The notes below the pieces were generated by a model. The model ran no database searches and was not told the origin of the DNA. It saw nothing but the letters and a program-made list of their open reading frames with translations. Position numbers and translations under genes: made by a program. A DNA stretch of 64,000 bases from Skermanella stibiiresistens SB22. Lineage in GTDB: Bacteria; Pseudomonadota; Alphaproteobacteria; Azospirillales; Azospirillaceae. Positions 23,820-32,895 of the stretch are shown here, piece by piece. How positions within the stretch are numbered: position 1 is the first letter of the stretch; every line of letters begins with the position of its first letter. The stretch spans positions 60,654-124,653 of the forward strand of contig NZ_AVFL01000024.1 in assembly GCF_000576635.1 (NCBI RefSeq), given 5' to 3'.

Positions 23820-24977
23820 TTATAGATAAGCGCTCGGCTGGGCAACGCCAGCCGCGACCGGCGCGCGCGCCCGGCGCTCGCACAGTCTAGCCCAGGCGGC
23901 CAGGAAGCGGTCGATATCTTCCGCCGTCGTGTTCCAGCCCAGGCTGACCCGGATGGCGGAGCCCGCCTCGTCCGCCGCCACGCCCATGGCCGTCAGCACG
24001 TGCGACGGCTTGACCTTGCCGCTGGAGCAGGCCGACCCGGCGCTGACCGCGACTCCGGCCAGATCGAACGCCATCAGCTGGGTCTCGCTGGACGCGCCGG
24101 GCAGCGAGAGGCAGGACGTGTTGGCGACCCGCGCCGCGTGACGGCCATGGACCGTGGCCCGCGCGCCAATGGCTTCGGCGGCCTGGAGGGCGCGGCTCTC
24201 CAGCCCGTCGCGAAGCCCCGCCAGCCGTTCCCGCTCTCCGGGGTTTCCCAGCGCCAGCCGCGCCGCCGCGCCGAATCCGGCCAGTCCCGCGACGTTCTCG
24301 GTGCCGGCCCTGCGGCGCTGTTCCTGTCCGCCACCGCGCAGGACCGGCGTGATGGCGAGCCCCTCGCGCGTGATCAACGCGCCAACGCCCTGCGGCCCTC
24401 CCAGCTTGTGCGCCGACAGCGTCATCAGGTCGACCGCCAAAGCGTCGGTGTCGAGATCGAGCCGCCCGGCGGCCTGCACCGCGTCGCAGTGGAGCAGCGC
24501 GCCATGGCGGTGGGCGGTGGCCGCCGCGTCCGCGACAGGCTGGACCACGCCGGTCTCGTTGTTGACCATCATGACCGACACCAGCGCCGGGCCATCGCCC
24601 GAGGCCAGCATGCGGTCCAGCGCCTCCAGGTCGATCACGCCGCCGGCGGTGACGGGGACGCGTTCCGCGTCGGGAACGGTCTCCAGCACGGAATCATGCT
24701 CGATCGCGGAGACCAGCACCCGCCGCCGGCCGGTGGCCCGCAGGGCCGCCGTGTTGGCCTCCGTCCCACCCGACGTGAAAACCACCCGCGCCGGGATCAC
24801 GCCAACCAGCGCCGCCACCGAGGCGCGCGCGTCCTCCACCACCCGGCGCGCCGCCCGGCCGAAGCCATGGACCGACGACGGGTTGCCGGTGACGTCCAGC
24901 GCCGCCATCACGGCGTCGCGGACGTCCGGGCGGATCGGCGAGGTCGCGTTGTGGTCGAGATAGCTCTTGCCGGTCAT
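23820..24977 (-). CDS. Cysteine desulfurase, NifS/IscS family
   Basis: This 385-residue PLP enzyme mobilises sulfur from cysteine as a persulfide. It has the PLP lysine in SAHKLGGPQG (Lys191), the substrate-binding region GGGQEQRRRAGTENV, and the mobile catalytic cysteine in SAGSACSSGKVKPSHV (Cys317). The loop reads like the NifS-type member found next to Rrf2 regulators in alphaproteobacteria rather than classical IscS (SGSACTSASLEPS). It starts 27 bp after the iscR stop, implying co-transcription. Sulfur acceptor unknown because no scaffold gene is present. Confidence 0.93.
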   Translation of the reverse strand: MTGKSYLDHNATSPIRPDVRDAVMAALDVTGNPSSVHGFGRAARRVVEDARASVAALVGVIPARVVFTSGGTEANTAALRATGRRRVLVSAIEHDSVLETVPDAERVPVTAGGVIDLEALDRMLASGDGPALVSVMMVNNETGVVQPVADAAATAHRHGALLHCDAVQAAGRLDLDTDALAVDLMTLSAHKLGGPQGVGALITREGLAITPVLRGGGQEQRRRAGTENVAGLAGFGAAARLALGNPGERERLAGLRDGLESRALQAAEAIGARATVHGRHAARVANTSCLSLPGASSETQLMAFDLAGVAVSAGSACSSGKVKPSHVLTAMGVAADEAGSAIRVSLGWNTTAEDIDRFLAAWARLCERRARAPVAAGVAQPSAYL

Positions 24978-25004
24978 CTGGGTTCCGCGCTTATTCCGCC
25001 GCCC

Positions 25005-25478
25005 CTATTCGGCGGCCGCGGCCCTCGGCTCGCTGACGGCGTCGGGCAGCATCACGTGGGAGGATCCCAGCACCCTCCGCTCGCAGACATCCGCGACGGT
25101 GACGCTGCTCAGGTAGAGGTGGATCTGGTTGCCCAGTTCCTCCCATAGGTCATGGGTCAGGCAGCGGCCGCGGTTCGTCCTGCATCCGGCCGGCGAGCCG
25201 GCGGCGCAGCGGGTCGCCCGGATCGGCTCGTCGACCGCCAGGATGATGTCGGAGATCCGCATGGCGTCGGCGGGATGGGCCAACAGGTATCCGCCGCCGG
25301 GTCCGCGCACGCTCTTGACCAGCCCGCCCTTCCTCAACTTGGCGAACAGCTGCTCCAGATAGGAGAGCGAGATCTCCTGGCGTTCCGCGATGTCGGCTAG
25401 GGCGATCGGGCCGGTCCTGCCGGCGCTGGCCAGATCCACCATCGCCATGACGGCGTAGCGTCCCTTCGTGCTCAGTCT
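25005..25478 (-). CDS. iscR: Rrf2-family Fe-S regulator, IscR-like
   Basis: The start GTG 25478 has a perfect GGAGG upstream; the frame is open 20 codons further. About 157 residues: winged helix (VRLSTKGRYAVMAMVDLA, SLSYLEQLFAKLRKGGLVKS, RGPGGGYLLA), then cluster-binding cysteines Cys92, Cys100 and Cys107 with His110 (CLTHDLW). The spacing C-x7-C-x6-C-x2-H is longer than the E. coli C-x5-C-x5-C-x2-H. IscR senses [2Fe-2S] supply and represses its own operon. It heads the reduced Fe-S operon and is divergent from the hydrolase. Confidence 0.93.
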   Translation of the reverse strand, partial: RLSTKGRYAVMAMVDLASAGRTGPIALADIAERQEISLSYLEQLFAKLRKGGLVKSVRGPGGGYLLAHPADAMRISDIILAVDEPIRATRCAAGSPAGCRTNRGRCLTHDLWEELGNQIHLYLSSVTVADVCERRVLGSSHVMLPDAVSEPRAAAAE

Positions 25479-25862
25479 CACTTCAGCCTCCCTAGTTCCG
25501 GTCCTGGTTCCGGTCGCCCGTCGCCGCCCTCGCGCCACGCATGCGAATTACTCGCGTATTCGCTTGCGAAGATGCTTGATCAGTCGGTCGCTCGCTGTGA
25601 TATAGTCGGCGGTCTTGTCGGACTGGTATGACCAACACCCCGGCGATTCGCGCCGGACGACGCTGGCCGTCCCAACCGATATATGATGACCCAGTACAGT
25701 GGTCAAGTAATGCAACGGCGGGATCTTCGCATGCTCGGGTGAAAGTCCTACCAACCTCCTCGGTTTTCCCCTGGGGTCCGCCCAGCGGGAGTTTCCATCG
25801 AGCCCCGCCCACTCATACCGTCAGGTATGGGCCAACCTGTTTTCGCCGGGACCCACACCGCA
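25479..25862. promoter_or_regulatory. Divergent promoter region between iscR and the hydrolase gene
   Basis: The 384 bp are less GC-rich than the flanking genes. Two small inverted repeats are seen: GCGAATTACTCGC (25543-25555) and TTCGCTTGCGAA (25559-25570, 5-bp arms). They lie about 65-90 bp upstream of the iscR start and are candidate operator half-sites for IscR or another iron regulator. I could not fix a convincing -35/-10 pair. No coding signal is seen here. Confidence 0.45.
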
Positions 25863-26525
25863 ATGCCCGAAGTAATGATCAATGGACCGGCCGGACGGAT
25901 CGAAGGCCGGTATGTTCACGGCAAGCAGCCCAACGCTCCCGTCGCGCTGTTTCTCCACCCCCATCCCCATCATGGCGGAACGATGAACAACAAGGTGGTC
26001 TACACCCTGTTTCACGCGTTCGGCCGCCGCGGCTTCTCCACGCTGCGGTTCAACTTCCGGGGTGTCGGACGCAGTCAGGGTACCTATGACCGGGGCGAGG
26101 GCGAACTGAGCGACGCGGCGTCGGCGCTGGACTGGCTCCAGACCTTCAACCCGAACGCCTCCTCGTGCTGGATCGCGGGCCACTCGTTCGGCGCCTGGAT
26201 CGGCATGCAGCTCCTGATGCGCCGGCCGGAGATCGACGGCTTCATCTCGGTGTCTCCCCCGGCCAATTCCTTCGACTTCAGCTTCCTGGCGCCCTGTCCG
26301 TCATCGGGCTTGATCGTCCACGGCAACAAGGACGAGTTGGTGCCCGAGAACTCGGTCCAGAAACTGGTCAACAAGCTGTCGCACCAGCGTGACATCCGGA
26401 TCGACTACAGGATCGTCGACGGTGCCACCCACTTCTTCTCCAACCATGTCGAAACGCTCGACAAGCACGTCGACACCTATCTCGACAACACGCTGGGTAG
26501 CCGCATGGCGGCGGTCGCGGAGTAA
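25863..26525 (+). CDS. Alpha/beta hydrolase (COG2945-like)
   Basis: About 220 residues from ATG 25863 (MPEVMINGPAGRIEG); an ATG at 25827 is in frame but less likely. The nucleophile elbow is AGHSFGAWIGMQL, the acid is in HGNKDELVP and the histidine in DGATHFFS. A characteristic HPHPHHGGTMNNKVV segment near the oxyanion hole marks the family often found beside Rrf2/desulfurase loci in alphaproteobacteria. Substrate unknown. It is divergent from iscR, so shared iron/Fe-S control is plausible. Confidence 0.88.
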   Translation: MPEVMINGPAGRIEGRYVHGKQPNAPVALFLHPHPHHGGTMNNKVVYTLFHAFGRRGFSTLRFNFRGVGRSQGTYDRGEGELSDAASALDWLQTFNPNASSCWIAGHSFGAWIGMQLLMRRPEIDGFISVSPPANSFDFSFLAPCPSSGLIVHGNKDELVPENSVQKLVNKLSHQRDIRIDYRIVDGATHFFSNHVETLDKHVDTYLDNTLGSRMAAVAE

Positions 26526-26541
26526 CCGGCTCCCCGGCGGC

Positions 26542-26756
26542 TCACGGGTCGCCGTCACCCGCGCTGGCGAGCCCCAAGGCAGTCAGCACCCGCCAGGCGT
26601 TGACCACCGCAGGTTTCCCTCGCCCTTCTCCAGCGCCAATATCGTCGCGTGATGGACGCCCACCAGATCGGCCAGTTCCTTCTGGGTCAACCGCTCCGCG
26701 ACCCGCCGCTCCCGCGCCAGCGCGCCGATCGCCCGCAGGGACGGCAGCTTATCCAT
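26542..26756 (-). pseudogene. Frameshifted XRE (Cro/CI or HipB-like) regulator
   Basis: From ATG 26756, preceded by GGGAGAGG, the frame encodes a helix-turn-helix: RLTQKELADLVGVHHATI followed by LALEKGEG. After about 46 residues this frame runs into a stop at 26585-26583. Adding one G within the GGGAAA tract (minus strand, about 26614-26619) restores KPAVVNAWRVLTALGLAS and a stop at 26544-26542, the usual end of such regulators, giving about 71 residues. A one-base deletion or a homopolymer sequencing error would both explain this. No HipA-like toxin follows; the next gene is on the other strand. Its promoter region carries four related palindromes. Confidence 0.72.
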
Positions 26757-26779
26757 GAAGCCTCTCCCAACGCATGGGG

Positions 26780-26895
26780 CTATGATTTTCCATCATATGA
26801 TTCCGCTGGTACGATTTTCCGTACTTCGGAGGCAAACCCCACGCAAATCGTACGGATTTCCGTACCGAATGGACTAAAAGTACGGAAAAGCGTAC
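26780..26895. promoter_or_regulatory. Array of four related palindromic operator-like sites
   Basis: Three 16-bp sites share the form GTACG-N6-CGTAC or GCGTAC: GTACGATTTTCCGTAC (26809-26824), GTACGGATTTCCGTAC (26850-26865) and GTACGGAAAAGCGTAC (26880-26895). Read on the minus strand, the third is GTACGCTTTTCCGTAC, one base different from the first. A degenerate fourth, TATGATTTTCCATCATA, is at 26781-26797. They fill the 150-bp gap between the anmK stop and the XRE gene start, spaced about 29, 41 and 30 bp, as expected for autoregulatory operators. Confidence 0.8.
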
Positions 26896-26905
26896 CGTCC
26901 TGAAC

Positions 26906-27976
26906 TCAAGGCTCGCTGAACTGGCCGCCCGTCATCGGGCTGGGGACGCCGGTGGTGCCGGGGACGCTCAGCGGCAAGCCGGCGCGGCTGCGGACGGCGA
27001 GATAGGCGAAGGCTTGCGCCTCCAGCGCGTCGCCGTGCCAGCCGACGCTGTCCACCGGTTCGACCGGCACGCCCAGCATGGCGCGCAGCAGCGCCATCAG
27101 GTGACCGTTGCGCCTGCCGCCTCCCGTCACCAGCCACCGGACGGGCGGTTGCGGCAACTGGCCGGCGGACCTCGCGACGGCGGCGGCCGTGAAGGCGGTC
27201 AAGGTGGCGGCGCCGTCGGCGGCGCCCAGGGCGGCCACCGGCGTCACGTCGAACGCGTCGCGGTCCAGTGACTTCGGCGGCGCCTTCCGGAAATAGGCCG
27301 CCGTCATCAGCCGGTCCAGCACGGCCCGATCCATCGTGCCGGACGCCGCCAGCGCGCCGTCGGCGTCATAGGGCTGACCGGTGTGGGACAACACCCAGTC
27401 GTCGATCAGCGCGTTGCCGGGACCCGTGTCGAAGGCCAGCACGTCCTTGCCGCCACGCCGGCCCAGCCACGTGACATTGGCGACACCGCCGATGTTGAGC
27501 ACCGCCAAGGGGCGCTCCAGCTCCGTCGCCAGGGCTTGGTGATACAGCGGGACCAGCGGCGCTCCCTGTCCGCCGGCCGCGACATCGGCGGTCCGGAAGT
27601 CGTGGACGACCGGGATGCCGGTCAGCTTGGCCAGCAGCGTGCCGTCGCCGATCTGCCAAGTCTTGCGCCGTTCGGGAGCGTGCAGGATGGTGTGTCCGTG
27701 GAAGCCGATCAAGTCGATGCCGCCGGCCAGTTCCTTCAGCTGGTTGACCACCCCGGCGTGAAGCTCCGTCAATTCCCGCTCCACCTCGGCCACGGGACCC
27801 TGGCCGCCCAGGCAGCCGCGCAGGCGGGCGCGGAAGCCCTCCTCATAGGGAACGGTGATGAAGGCGCCCGTCTCGACATGGCTGACGCCGTCGGTGCGGA
27901 TCACCGCGGCGTCGATGCCGTCGAGCGACGTGCCGCTCATCAAACCCAAGGCTGTCCGCGGGGACGGAGACGTCAT
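26906..27976 (-). CDS. anmK: Anhydro-N-acetylmuramic acid kinase
   Basis: A 356-residue AnmK, which hydrolyses the 1,6-anhydro ring and phosphorylates anhMurNAc during cell-wall recycling. Landmarks are the N-terminal ALGLMSGTSLDGIDAAVI, IGFHGHTILHAP, LNIGGVANVTWLG, FDTGPGNALIDDWV and VTGGGRRNGHLM. ATG 27976 is divergent from tyrS by 160 bp. Adjacent anmK and tyrS are a common alphaproteobacterial arrangement. Confidence 0.95.
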   Translation of the reverse strand: MTSPSPRTALGLMSGTSLDGIDAAVIRTDGVSHVETGAFITVPYEEGFRARLRGCLGGQGPVAEVERELTELHAGVVNQLKELAGGIDLIGFHGHTILHAPERRKTWQIGDGTLLAKLTGIPVVHDFRTADVAAGGQGAPLVPLYHQALATELERPLAVLNIGGVANVTWLGRRGGKDVLAFDTGPGNALIDDWVLSHTGQPYDADGALAASGTMDRAVLDRLMTAAYFRKAPPKSLDRDAFDVTPVAALGAADGAATLTAFTAAAVARSAGQLPQPPVRWLVTGGGRRNGHLMALLRAMLGVPVEPVDSVGWHGDALEAQAFAYLAVRSRAGLPLSVPGTTGVPSPMTGGQFSEP

Positions 27977-28136
27977 GGCTTGGCCGCCGTGCTGGAAGGG
28001 GGAATGGGATCACCCTCTTTCCCATGGCTGGCACCGGTTCCGCAAGCCCCGCTGGCCCGGTTCCGCCTATTGTGCTAACAGACGCCGCCGTTGAACCTAG
28101 TCCTCGACCCCACACATCACGTCCCGGAACAAAGCG

Positions 28137-29390
28137 ATGACCGATCTCCGTTCGGAATTCCTGCGCATCCTGAGCACGCGCGGTTTCATCCACCAATGCA
28201 CGGACCTGGAAGGCCTCGACAAGCTGGCCGCCGAGGGAATCGTCACCGCTTATATCGGCTTCGACTGCACGGCGGATAGCCTGCATGTCGGCCACCTCGT
28301 CTCGATCATGATGCTGCGCTGGCTCCAGCGCTGCGGGCACAAGCCGATCGTCCTGATGGGCGGCGGCACGACCAAGATCGGCGACCCGACTGGCCGCGAC
28401 GACACCCGCAAGATGCTGACCGACGAGCAGATCGCCGCCAACATGGCCGGGATCAAGCGGGTGTTCGGGCAGTTCCTGACGTTCGGCGACGGCCCGACCG
28501 ACGCTGTCATGGTCAACAACGCCGACTGGCTGGAAAAGCTCGGCTACATCACGTTCCTGCGCGACATGGGCGTGCATTTCACGGTCAACCGCATGTTGAC
28601 CTTCGACAGCGTCAAGCTGCGGCTGGAGCGTGAGCAGCCGATGACCTTCCTGGAATTCAACTACATGATCCTCCAGGCCTACGACTTCCTGGAGTTGCAC
28701 CGCCGCGTCGGCTGCCGTCTCCAGATGGGCGGCTCCGACCAGTGGGGCAACATCGTCAACGGCGTCGAATTGGGGCGCCGGGTCGATCAGGCCAGCCTGT
28801 TCGGCCTGACCACGCCGCTGATGACGACCGCGTCCGGCGTCAAGATGGGCAAGAGCCTGGGCGGCGCCGTCTGGCTCAACGCCGACCGTCTGTCGCCCTA
28901 CGACTACTGGCAGTTCTGGCGCAACACCGAGGACGCCGATGTCGGCCGCTTCCTGCGCCTCTTCACCGAACTGCCACTGGAGGAGATCGCGGAGATCGAG
29001 CGGCTGGAGGGGGCGGCCATCAACGAGGCCAAGAAGCGCCTGGCGTTCGAGCAGACCAAGCTCGCCCATGGCGAAGCCGCGGCGCTGGAGGCGGCGGAGA
29101 CCGCGCGCCGCACCTTCGAGCAGGGCGGTCTGGCCGAGGGACTGCCGACGATCGAGATCGCCCGCGCCGACCTGGAGGCCGGCGTCACAGTGGTCGATTT
29201 GCTGATCCGCGCCGAGCTGGCGGCGTCCAAGGGCGAGGCCCGCCGGCTGATCAAGGGCGGCGGCGCCCGGCTGAACGACGCCGTGGTGGTCGAGGACACC
29301 CAAGCGGCCGGAGTGTCCGACCTCAACGCCGACGGAGTGCTCAAGCTGTCGTCCGGAAAGAAGAAGCACGTCTTGGTCAAGGCGGTTTAA
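28137..29390 (+). CDS. tyrS: Tyrosyl-tRNA synthetase
   Basis: This 417-residue class I synthetase charges tRNA-Tyr. The HIGH motif appears as HVGH ([14 protein letters not shown]) and KMSKS as KMGKS ([11 protein letters not shown]). The tyrosine pocket shows [20 protein letters not shown] and [12 protein letters not shown]. The C-terminal S4-like RNA-binding domain is present ([18 protein letters not shown]). ATG 28137. A long imperfect inverted repeat follows the stop. Confidence 0.96.
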   Translation: MTDLRSEFLRILSTRGFIHQCTDLEGLDKLAAEGIVTAYIGFDCTADSLHVGHLVSIMMLRWLQRCGHKPIVLMGGGTTKIGDPTGRDDTRKMLTDEQIAANMAGIKRVFGQFLTFGDGPTDAVMVNNADWLEKLGYITFLRDMGVHFTVNRMLTFDSVKLRLEREQPMTFLEFNYMILQAYDFLELHRRVGCRLQMGGSDQWGNIVNGVELGRRVDQASLFGLTTPLMTTASGVKMGKSLGGAVWLNADRLSPYDYWQFWRNTEDADVGRFLRLFTELPLEEIAEIERLEGAAINEAKKRLAFEQTKLAHGEAAALEAAETARRTFEQGGLAEGLPTIEIARADLEAGVTVVDLLIRAELAASKGEARRLIKGGGARLNDAVVVEDTQAAGVSDLNADGVLKLSSGKKKHVLVKAV

Positions 29391-29414
29391 TGTCGATCAA
29401 TTTTTGATTGTGGA

Positions 29415-29495
29415 CGTAGGTCGGTTAAAGCGCAGCGGCACCCGACAAAGCAGGCGAGTTGGTGTCGGGTGCCGCTTCGCTTTACCCAACCTACG
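29415..29495. repeat. REP-like inverted repeat, possible terminator for tyrS
   Basis: The 32-bp arms (29415-29446 and 29464-29495) differ at only three positions and are separated by 17 bp. Arms begin CGTAGGT and end CACCCGAC. It starts 25 bp past the tyrS stop, so it can stop transcription, but its length and form resemble dispersed palindromic units rather than a simple terminator. Confidence 0.75.
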
Positions 29496-29532
29496 GTTGA
29501 ACGATGAAGACTCCCTCTCGTCCTGATACCCC

Positions 29533-32500
29533 TCAGTCGCTTTCCGGGTATTCGTAGACCCATGGGCTCTTGCCCGTCTCTCCGGTGGCGGCGTCGTGGT
29601 CCAGGAAGAACAGGTTGCGGAGGAAGCCCGGCGCCAGCACGGCCAAGGGGTTGACGCGGACTGCGGGGTCGTTCAGGGGCCCCTCTATCTGGTATGTGGC
29701 CGCGAAGATGCCCTGGCCCTCGCCGCCGGTCAGCAGGTCACCCAGCAAGGGTATCGCCCCCAACAGGCGGTTCAGGCCATAGACCGGCACGATGGTCCCC
29801 TGAAGCTCGACCCTTTCGGCCCCGATGTCCATCAGTCCCTCCATCGTCAGACCCAGGGCCGACCCCGAGGTGCGCACATTGGCGAACCTCACCCGCTTGA
29901 GCCGTTCCTGCCAGCTGAACTCGCCAGTCAGCTTGGCGAAGCCCAGGCCCTGGCCGCCGACCAGTTCCGCGAAGCCGCCGGGTGACACGGCGTTGAGCAG
30001 CCGCGCCAGCACCGGCGCGTTGACCATGGTGTAGTCGCTCATCTCGATCCGCCCGGCCAGCGGGCTGTCGGGCTTGGCGGGATCGGTCCTGCCGACGATG
30101 GTCAGCCGGCCGCCGCGAATATTGTCGAACAGGTCGAGCGCCTGGAGTAGGGCCCCGGCGTCCCCCGTCTCCAGCACCAAGCGGCGCCCCGCACCCTCCG
30201 GGGCGTATTGCAGGGACACGTGCGAGCCGCTGGCCCCCACCCGCGCGTTGACCTGGGCCGCGGTCCATTCCCGGCGGTCGCGCTGGAGGTTGGCCGAGAC
30301 GCCGCGCAGAACCCGCCCCTCACCCAGGATGACCCGTTCCAGGACGGCGGTGACCTCGAGCGGAGTCTGATCGGTCTCCTCCTTGGCGCCGCCAACCCCA
30401 CTCCCGGCTCCAGGGCCCTTCTTATTCTCATGGAGGGGTTGGGCATCCAGGCTTGGTCCCATCAGGTTCAGCTTCCAGCCACCGGAGGGCATGGGGGTGG
30501 CGTTGCCGCTCAACCTGGTCTGTCCCAATGACAGGTTGGTCACGGTGGCACCCCGCACGGAGCCCTCCGGGGTCAGTTCGACGGCGCCGGTCGCCTTCAG
30601 GCCAGCCGTGTCCAGCGCGATGTCCGACAACCTGACGGCGTCGCCCTTGGCAAGTTCCAGCGTGCCCTTGGCGCTGCCCGGCGTCCCCGGCCGCTTGATC
30701 CAGGCGAGGGGCTCCACCGACATCGCGGCGTCGCGCAGGTCAAGGTTGGCCGCCAGCCGGCCTTGGCCGGGCTTGACCACGGTGTAGACCGCGTCCAGCC
30801 CGACCGGTCCGGTCAGGTAGGGTTGGGTCGGAAAGCCCAGCCGCTCGCGGTCGGCCTCGCCGACCTCGCCACGGGCCGTGATCCGGGTCAGGATGTCGGC
30901 TTTGGACGACAAGCTCTCCATCCAGCTGATCTCCGCCGGGATGCCGTTGACCCGCGCCTTGCCGGTGATGGTCAGCTTCGCGGGGTCCAGCGTCAGGTCG
31001 GCGTCGGCCTTCGTCACAGGCAGGCGCGGCAGCAGCCCGCTGATCGACACGTCGGACAGCTTGCCCTTGGCGCCGAACACCACGTCGTCGATCGTCAGCC
31101 GGTTGAACAACGGAAACTTGAAGGTCAGCTGGGCACTGGCCGATCCGCCCACCGCCGATGGTTTCAGCCCGAGCTTGTCGGGAAAGCCCAGCGGCTTGAA
31201 GTTCAGGACCTCCAGCGCCGTGCGCAGTGGCCCGGACAGCGGCGTGGCGATGTCGATCGACTGGTCCTTCTGGTCAAGTCCGGTGATCACGATCTTGGAC
31301 GCGCCCACCGCCATGTCGCGCAGCTTGCCGCCGTCGCCGTCCACCGTCAGCGTGGTCGGCGAGATCCGCACCACGCCAGCCATCCCGGTGACCGGCGGCA
31401 ACTCCTTGAAATAGCGGACTTGGACGTCCTTGACGTGGATCTCGCTGTCGAGCGCCTTCAGGACCGAGCGTTCCAGGTCGTCCAGATCGATCACCGCGTT
31501 GCCGGTGGCGATCGCCCGTTCGGCCACTCCCACCGAGAGGTGTTCGGTGATCCAACCCCGCGGGTTGCCGGCCAGGCCGCGCGGCCACAGCCGGTCCAGA
31601 TCGTCGATCGGCACGCCGGTGGCGCCAACGGTCCCGGTCAGGTCGAGCCGGCGGTCACCCAGGTCCACGGCGGTGGCGGTCAGCGTCACGGCCGGGCCGC
31701 CCAGATCGGCCGTGAACTGGTCGATCACCACGCGTCGCTTCAGGCTGTCGAACGAGGCACGCAGGCGCGCGTGGTTCAGCTTGAGCGGTTCGGCGTAGAA
31801 TTCCGGCAGGGTCAAGGTGCCGTCACCGCCGGACACGTCGACCCTCGCCTCCATCGGGATGAAGTTCCGGTCCAGCCGGAGTTCCGCCGTACCGTCCAGC
31901 ACCATTCCCAAGGCGGCCAGGGATTCGAGCCCGGGCGCCCGGTTCGCCAAATCGGCGGGCGCCATGTTCCGGAAGCCGCCGGTCACCTCCGTGACTCCAT
32001 CGGAGCTCCGGAACCTCAGCCGGGTATCCAGCCTGGCGATCCGATTGCCGATCTCCAGGTCGAGCCGGGCGCCGCCGCGCAGGCCCGCGGCATCGCGCCG
32101 AAGCGTCACGTCGGCGCGTGGGGCCTGCCAGACTTGCCCCAGCAGGCGGTCGTCCAAGGTCAGGCGGGCACCGGCGATCCTGACCTCCCTCAACCGGGAC
32201 AGGGGGCCGGGCTGGCTGCCGGGCGGAAGTTGCAGCGCCTTCAGCACCTCCTCCGCGATATCGATCTCACCGTGCTCGACCGCCAGATCGCCGGCGCGGA
32301 TATCGACGTCGACCTCACCGTCCTCGCCGCGCTGGAATTGCAAGTTCGGCTGGATCACGGTCAGCATGGTCGGCTGGACATGGCCCCGCACCAGCTCGCG
32401 CATGTCGAAACTGATGCCCAAGGCGGGGACCGCCGCGATCAGCGCACCGGTCGGGCCATAGACCCGCGCGTCCCTGGCGCGGATCTCGAAGGCGTGGAAG

Positions 32501-32835
32501 TCGAAGACGCGCCCCTCCTCGCCGGCTTCCGCGCCCCTCTCGTTCGCGCCTCCACCATCCGGGCCGCCATCACCTTCGGCTTCGGTGCCTCCCCAGTTCA
32601 GCACGGTATCGTCGATCTCGACCCGCACTCCCATCTTGGCGTCGTTCAGCGTCTGCTCGATCATGGGTGTCAGGAAGTCGATCTCGATTGGCCCCTGGGA
32701 CAGGCGCCACAGGAACAGCGCCGCCAGCACCGTCAGCCCGATCAGCACGGCGCTGATGGCTTCGATCACGACGAGCCCGGTGAGGCGCCCCGCTTTCCGG
32801 ATCACGGTGCCGCTCCGATTCGCCCGGCGAACCAT
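29533..32835 (-). CDS. AsmA/YhdP-like envelope protein (DUF3971 type)
   Basis: A large 1100-residue protein with one N-terminal membrane anchor (about residues 18-46, LTGLVVIEAISAVLIGLTVL) and a long periplasmic beta-rich region. It shows repeated AsmA-family stretches (FRNMAPADLANRAPGLESL, GAVELTPEGSVRGATVTNL) and an AsmA-like C-terminal domain (RLLNAVSPGGFAELVGGQGL, then VYGLNRLLGAIPLLGDLL and YQIEGPLNDPAVRVNPLAVL). Such proteins form hydrophobic grooves that move phospholipids between inner and outer membranes. It is divergent from glnE with about 60 bp between starts. Exact subfamily is inferred from length and C-terminal motif. Confidence 0.85.
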   Translation of the reverse strand: MVRRANRSGTVIRKAGRLTGLVVIEAISAVLIGLTVLAALFLWRLSQGPIEIDFLTPMIEQTLNDAKMGVRVEIDDTVLNWGGTEAEGDGGPDGGGANERGAEAGEEGRVFDFHAFEIRARDARVYGPTGALIAAVPALGISFDMRELVRGHVQPTMLTVIQPNLQFQRGEDGEVDVDIRAGDLAVEHGEIDIAEEVLKALQLPPGSQPGPLSRLREVRIAGARLTLDDRLLGQVWQAPRADVTLRRDAAGLRGGARLDLEIGNRIARLDTRLRFRSSDGVTEVTGGFRNMAPADLANRAPGLESLAALGMVLDGTAELRLDRNFIPMEARVDVSGGDGTLTLPEFYAEPLKLNHARLRASFDSLKRRVVIDQFTADLGGPAVTLTATAVDLGDRRLDLTGTVGATGVPIDDLDRLWPRGLAGNPRGWITEHLSVGVAERAIATGNAVIDLDDLERSVLKALDSEIHVKDVQVRYFKELPPVTGMAGVVRISPTTLTVDGDGGKLRDMAVGASKIVITGLDQKDQSIDIATPLSGPLRTALEVLNFKPLGFPDKLGLKPSAVGGSASAQLTFKFPLFNRLTIDDVVFGAKGKLSDVSISGLLPRLPVTKADADLTLDPAKLTITGKARVNGIPAEISWMESLSSKADILTRITARGEVGEADRERLGFPTQPYLTGPVGLDAVYTVVKPGQGRLAANLDLRDAAMSVEPLAWIKRPGTPGSAKGTLELAKGDAVRLSDIALDTAGLKATGAVELTPEGSVRGATVTNLSLGQTRLSGNATPMPSGGWKLNLMGPSLDAQPLHENKKGPGAGSGVGGAKEETDQTPLEVTAVLERVILGEGRVLRGVSANLQRDRREWTAAQVNARVGASGSHVSLQYAPEGAGRRLVLETGDAGALLQALDLFDNIRGGRLTIVGRTDPAKPDSPLAGRIEMSDYTMVNAPVLARLLNAVSPGGFAELVGGQGLGFAKLTGEFSWQERLKRVRFANVRTSGSALGLTMEGLMDIGAERVELQGTIVPVYGLNRLLGAIPLLGDLLTGGEGQGIFAATYQIEGPLNDPAVRVNPLAVLAPGFLRNLFFLDHDAATGETGKSPWVYEYPESD

Positions 32836-32895
32836 CCGCCTGAAAAACGGGCGTTCCGGTTGACCAGCGGCGCTTCGGCGCGCAGTCTCGCTCCC

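Noticed and set aside
30763..32895. Long frame open upstream of glnE, antisense to the AsmA-like gene
   Set aside because: It is the mirror of a real, strongly codon-biased gene; the glnE homology begins only near 32953, so the extension is a high-GC shadow.
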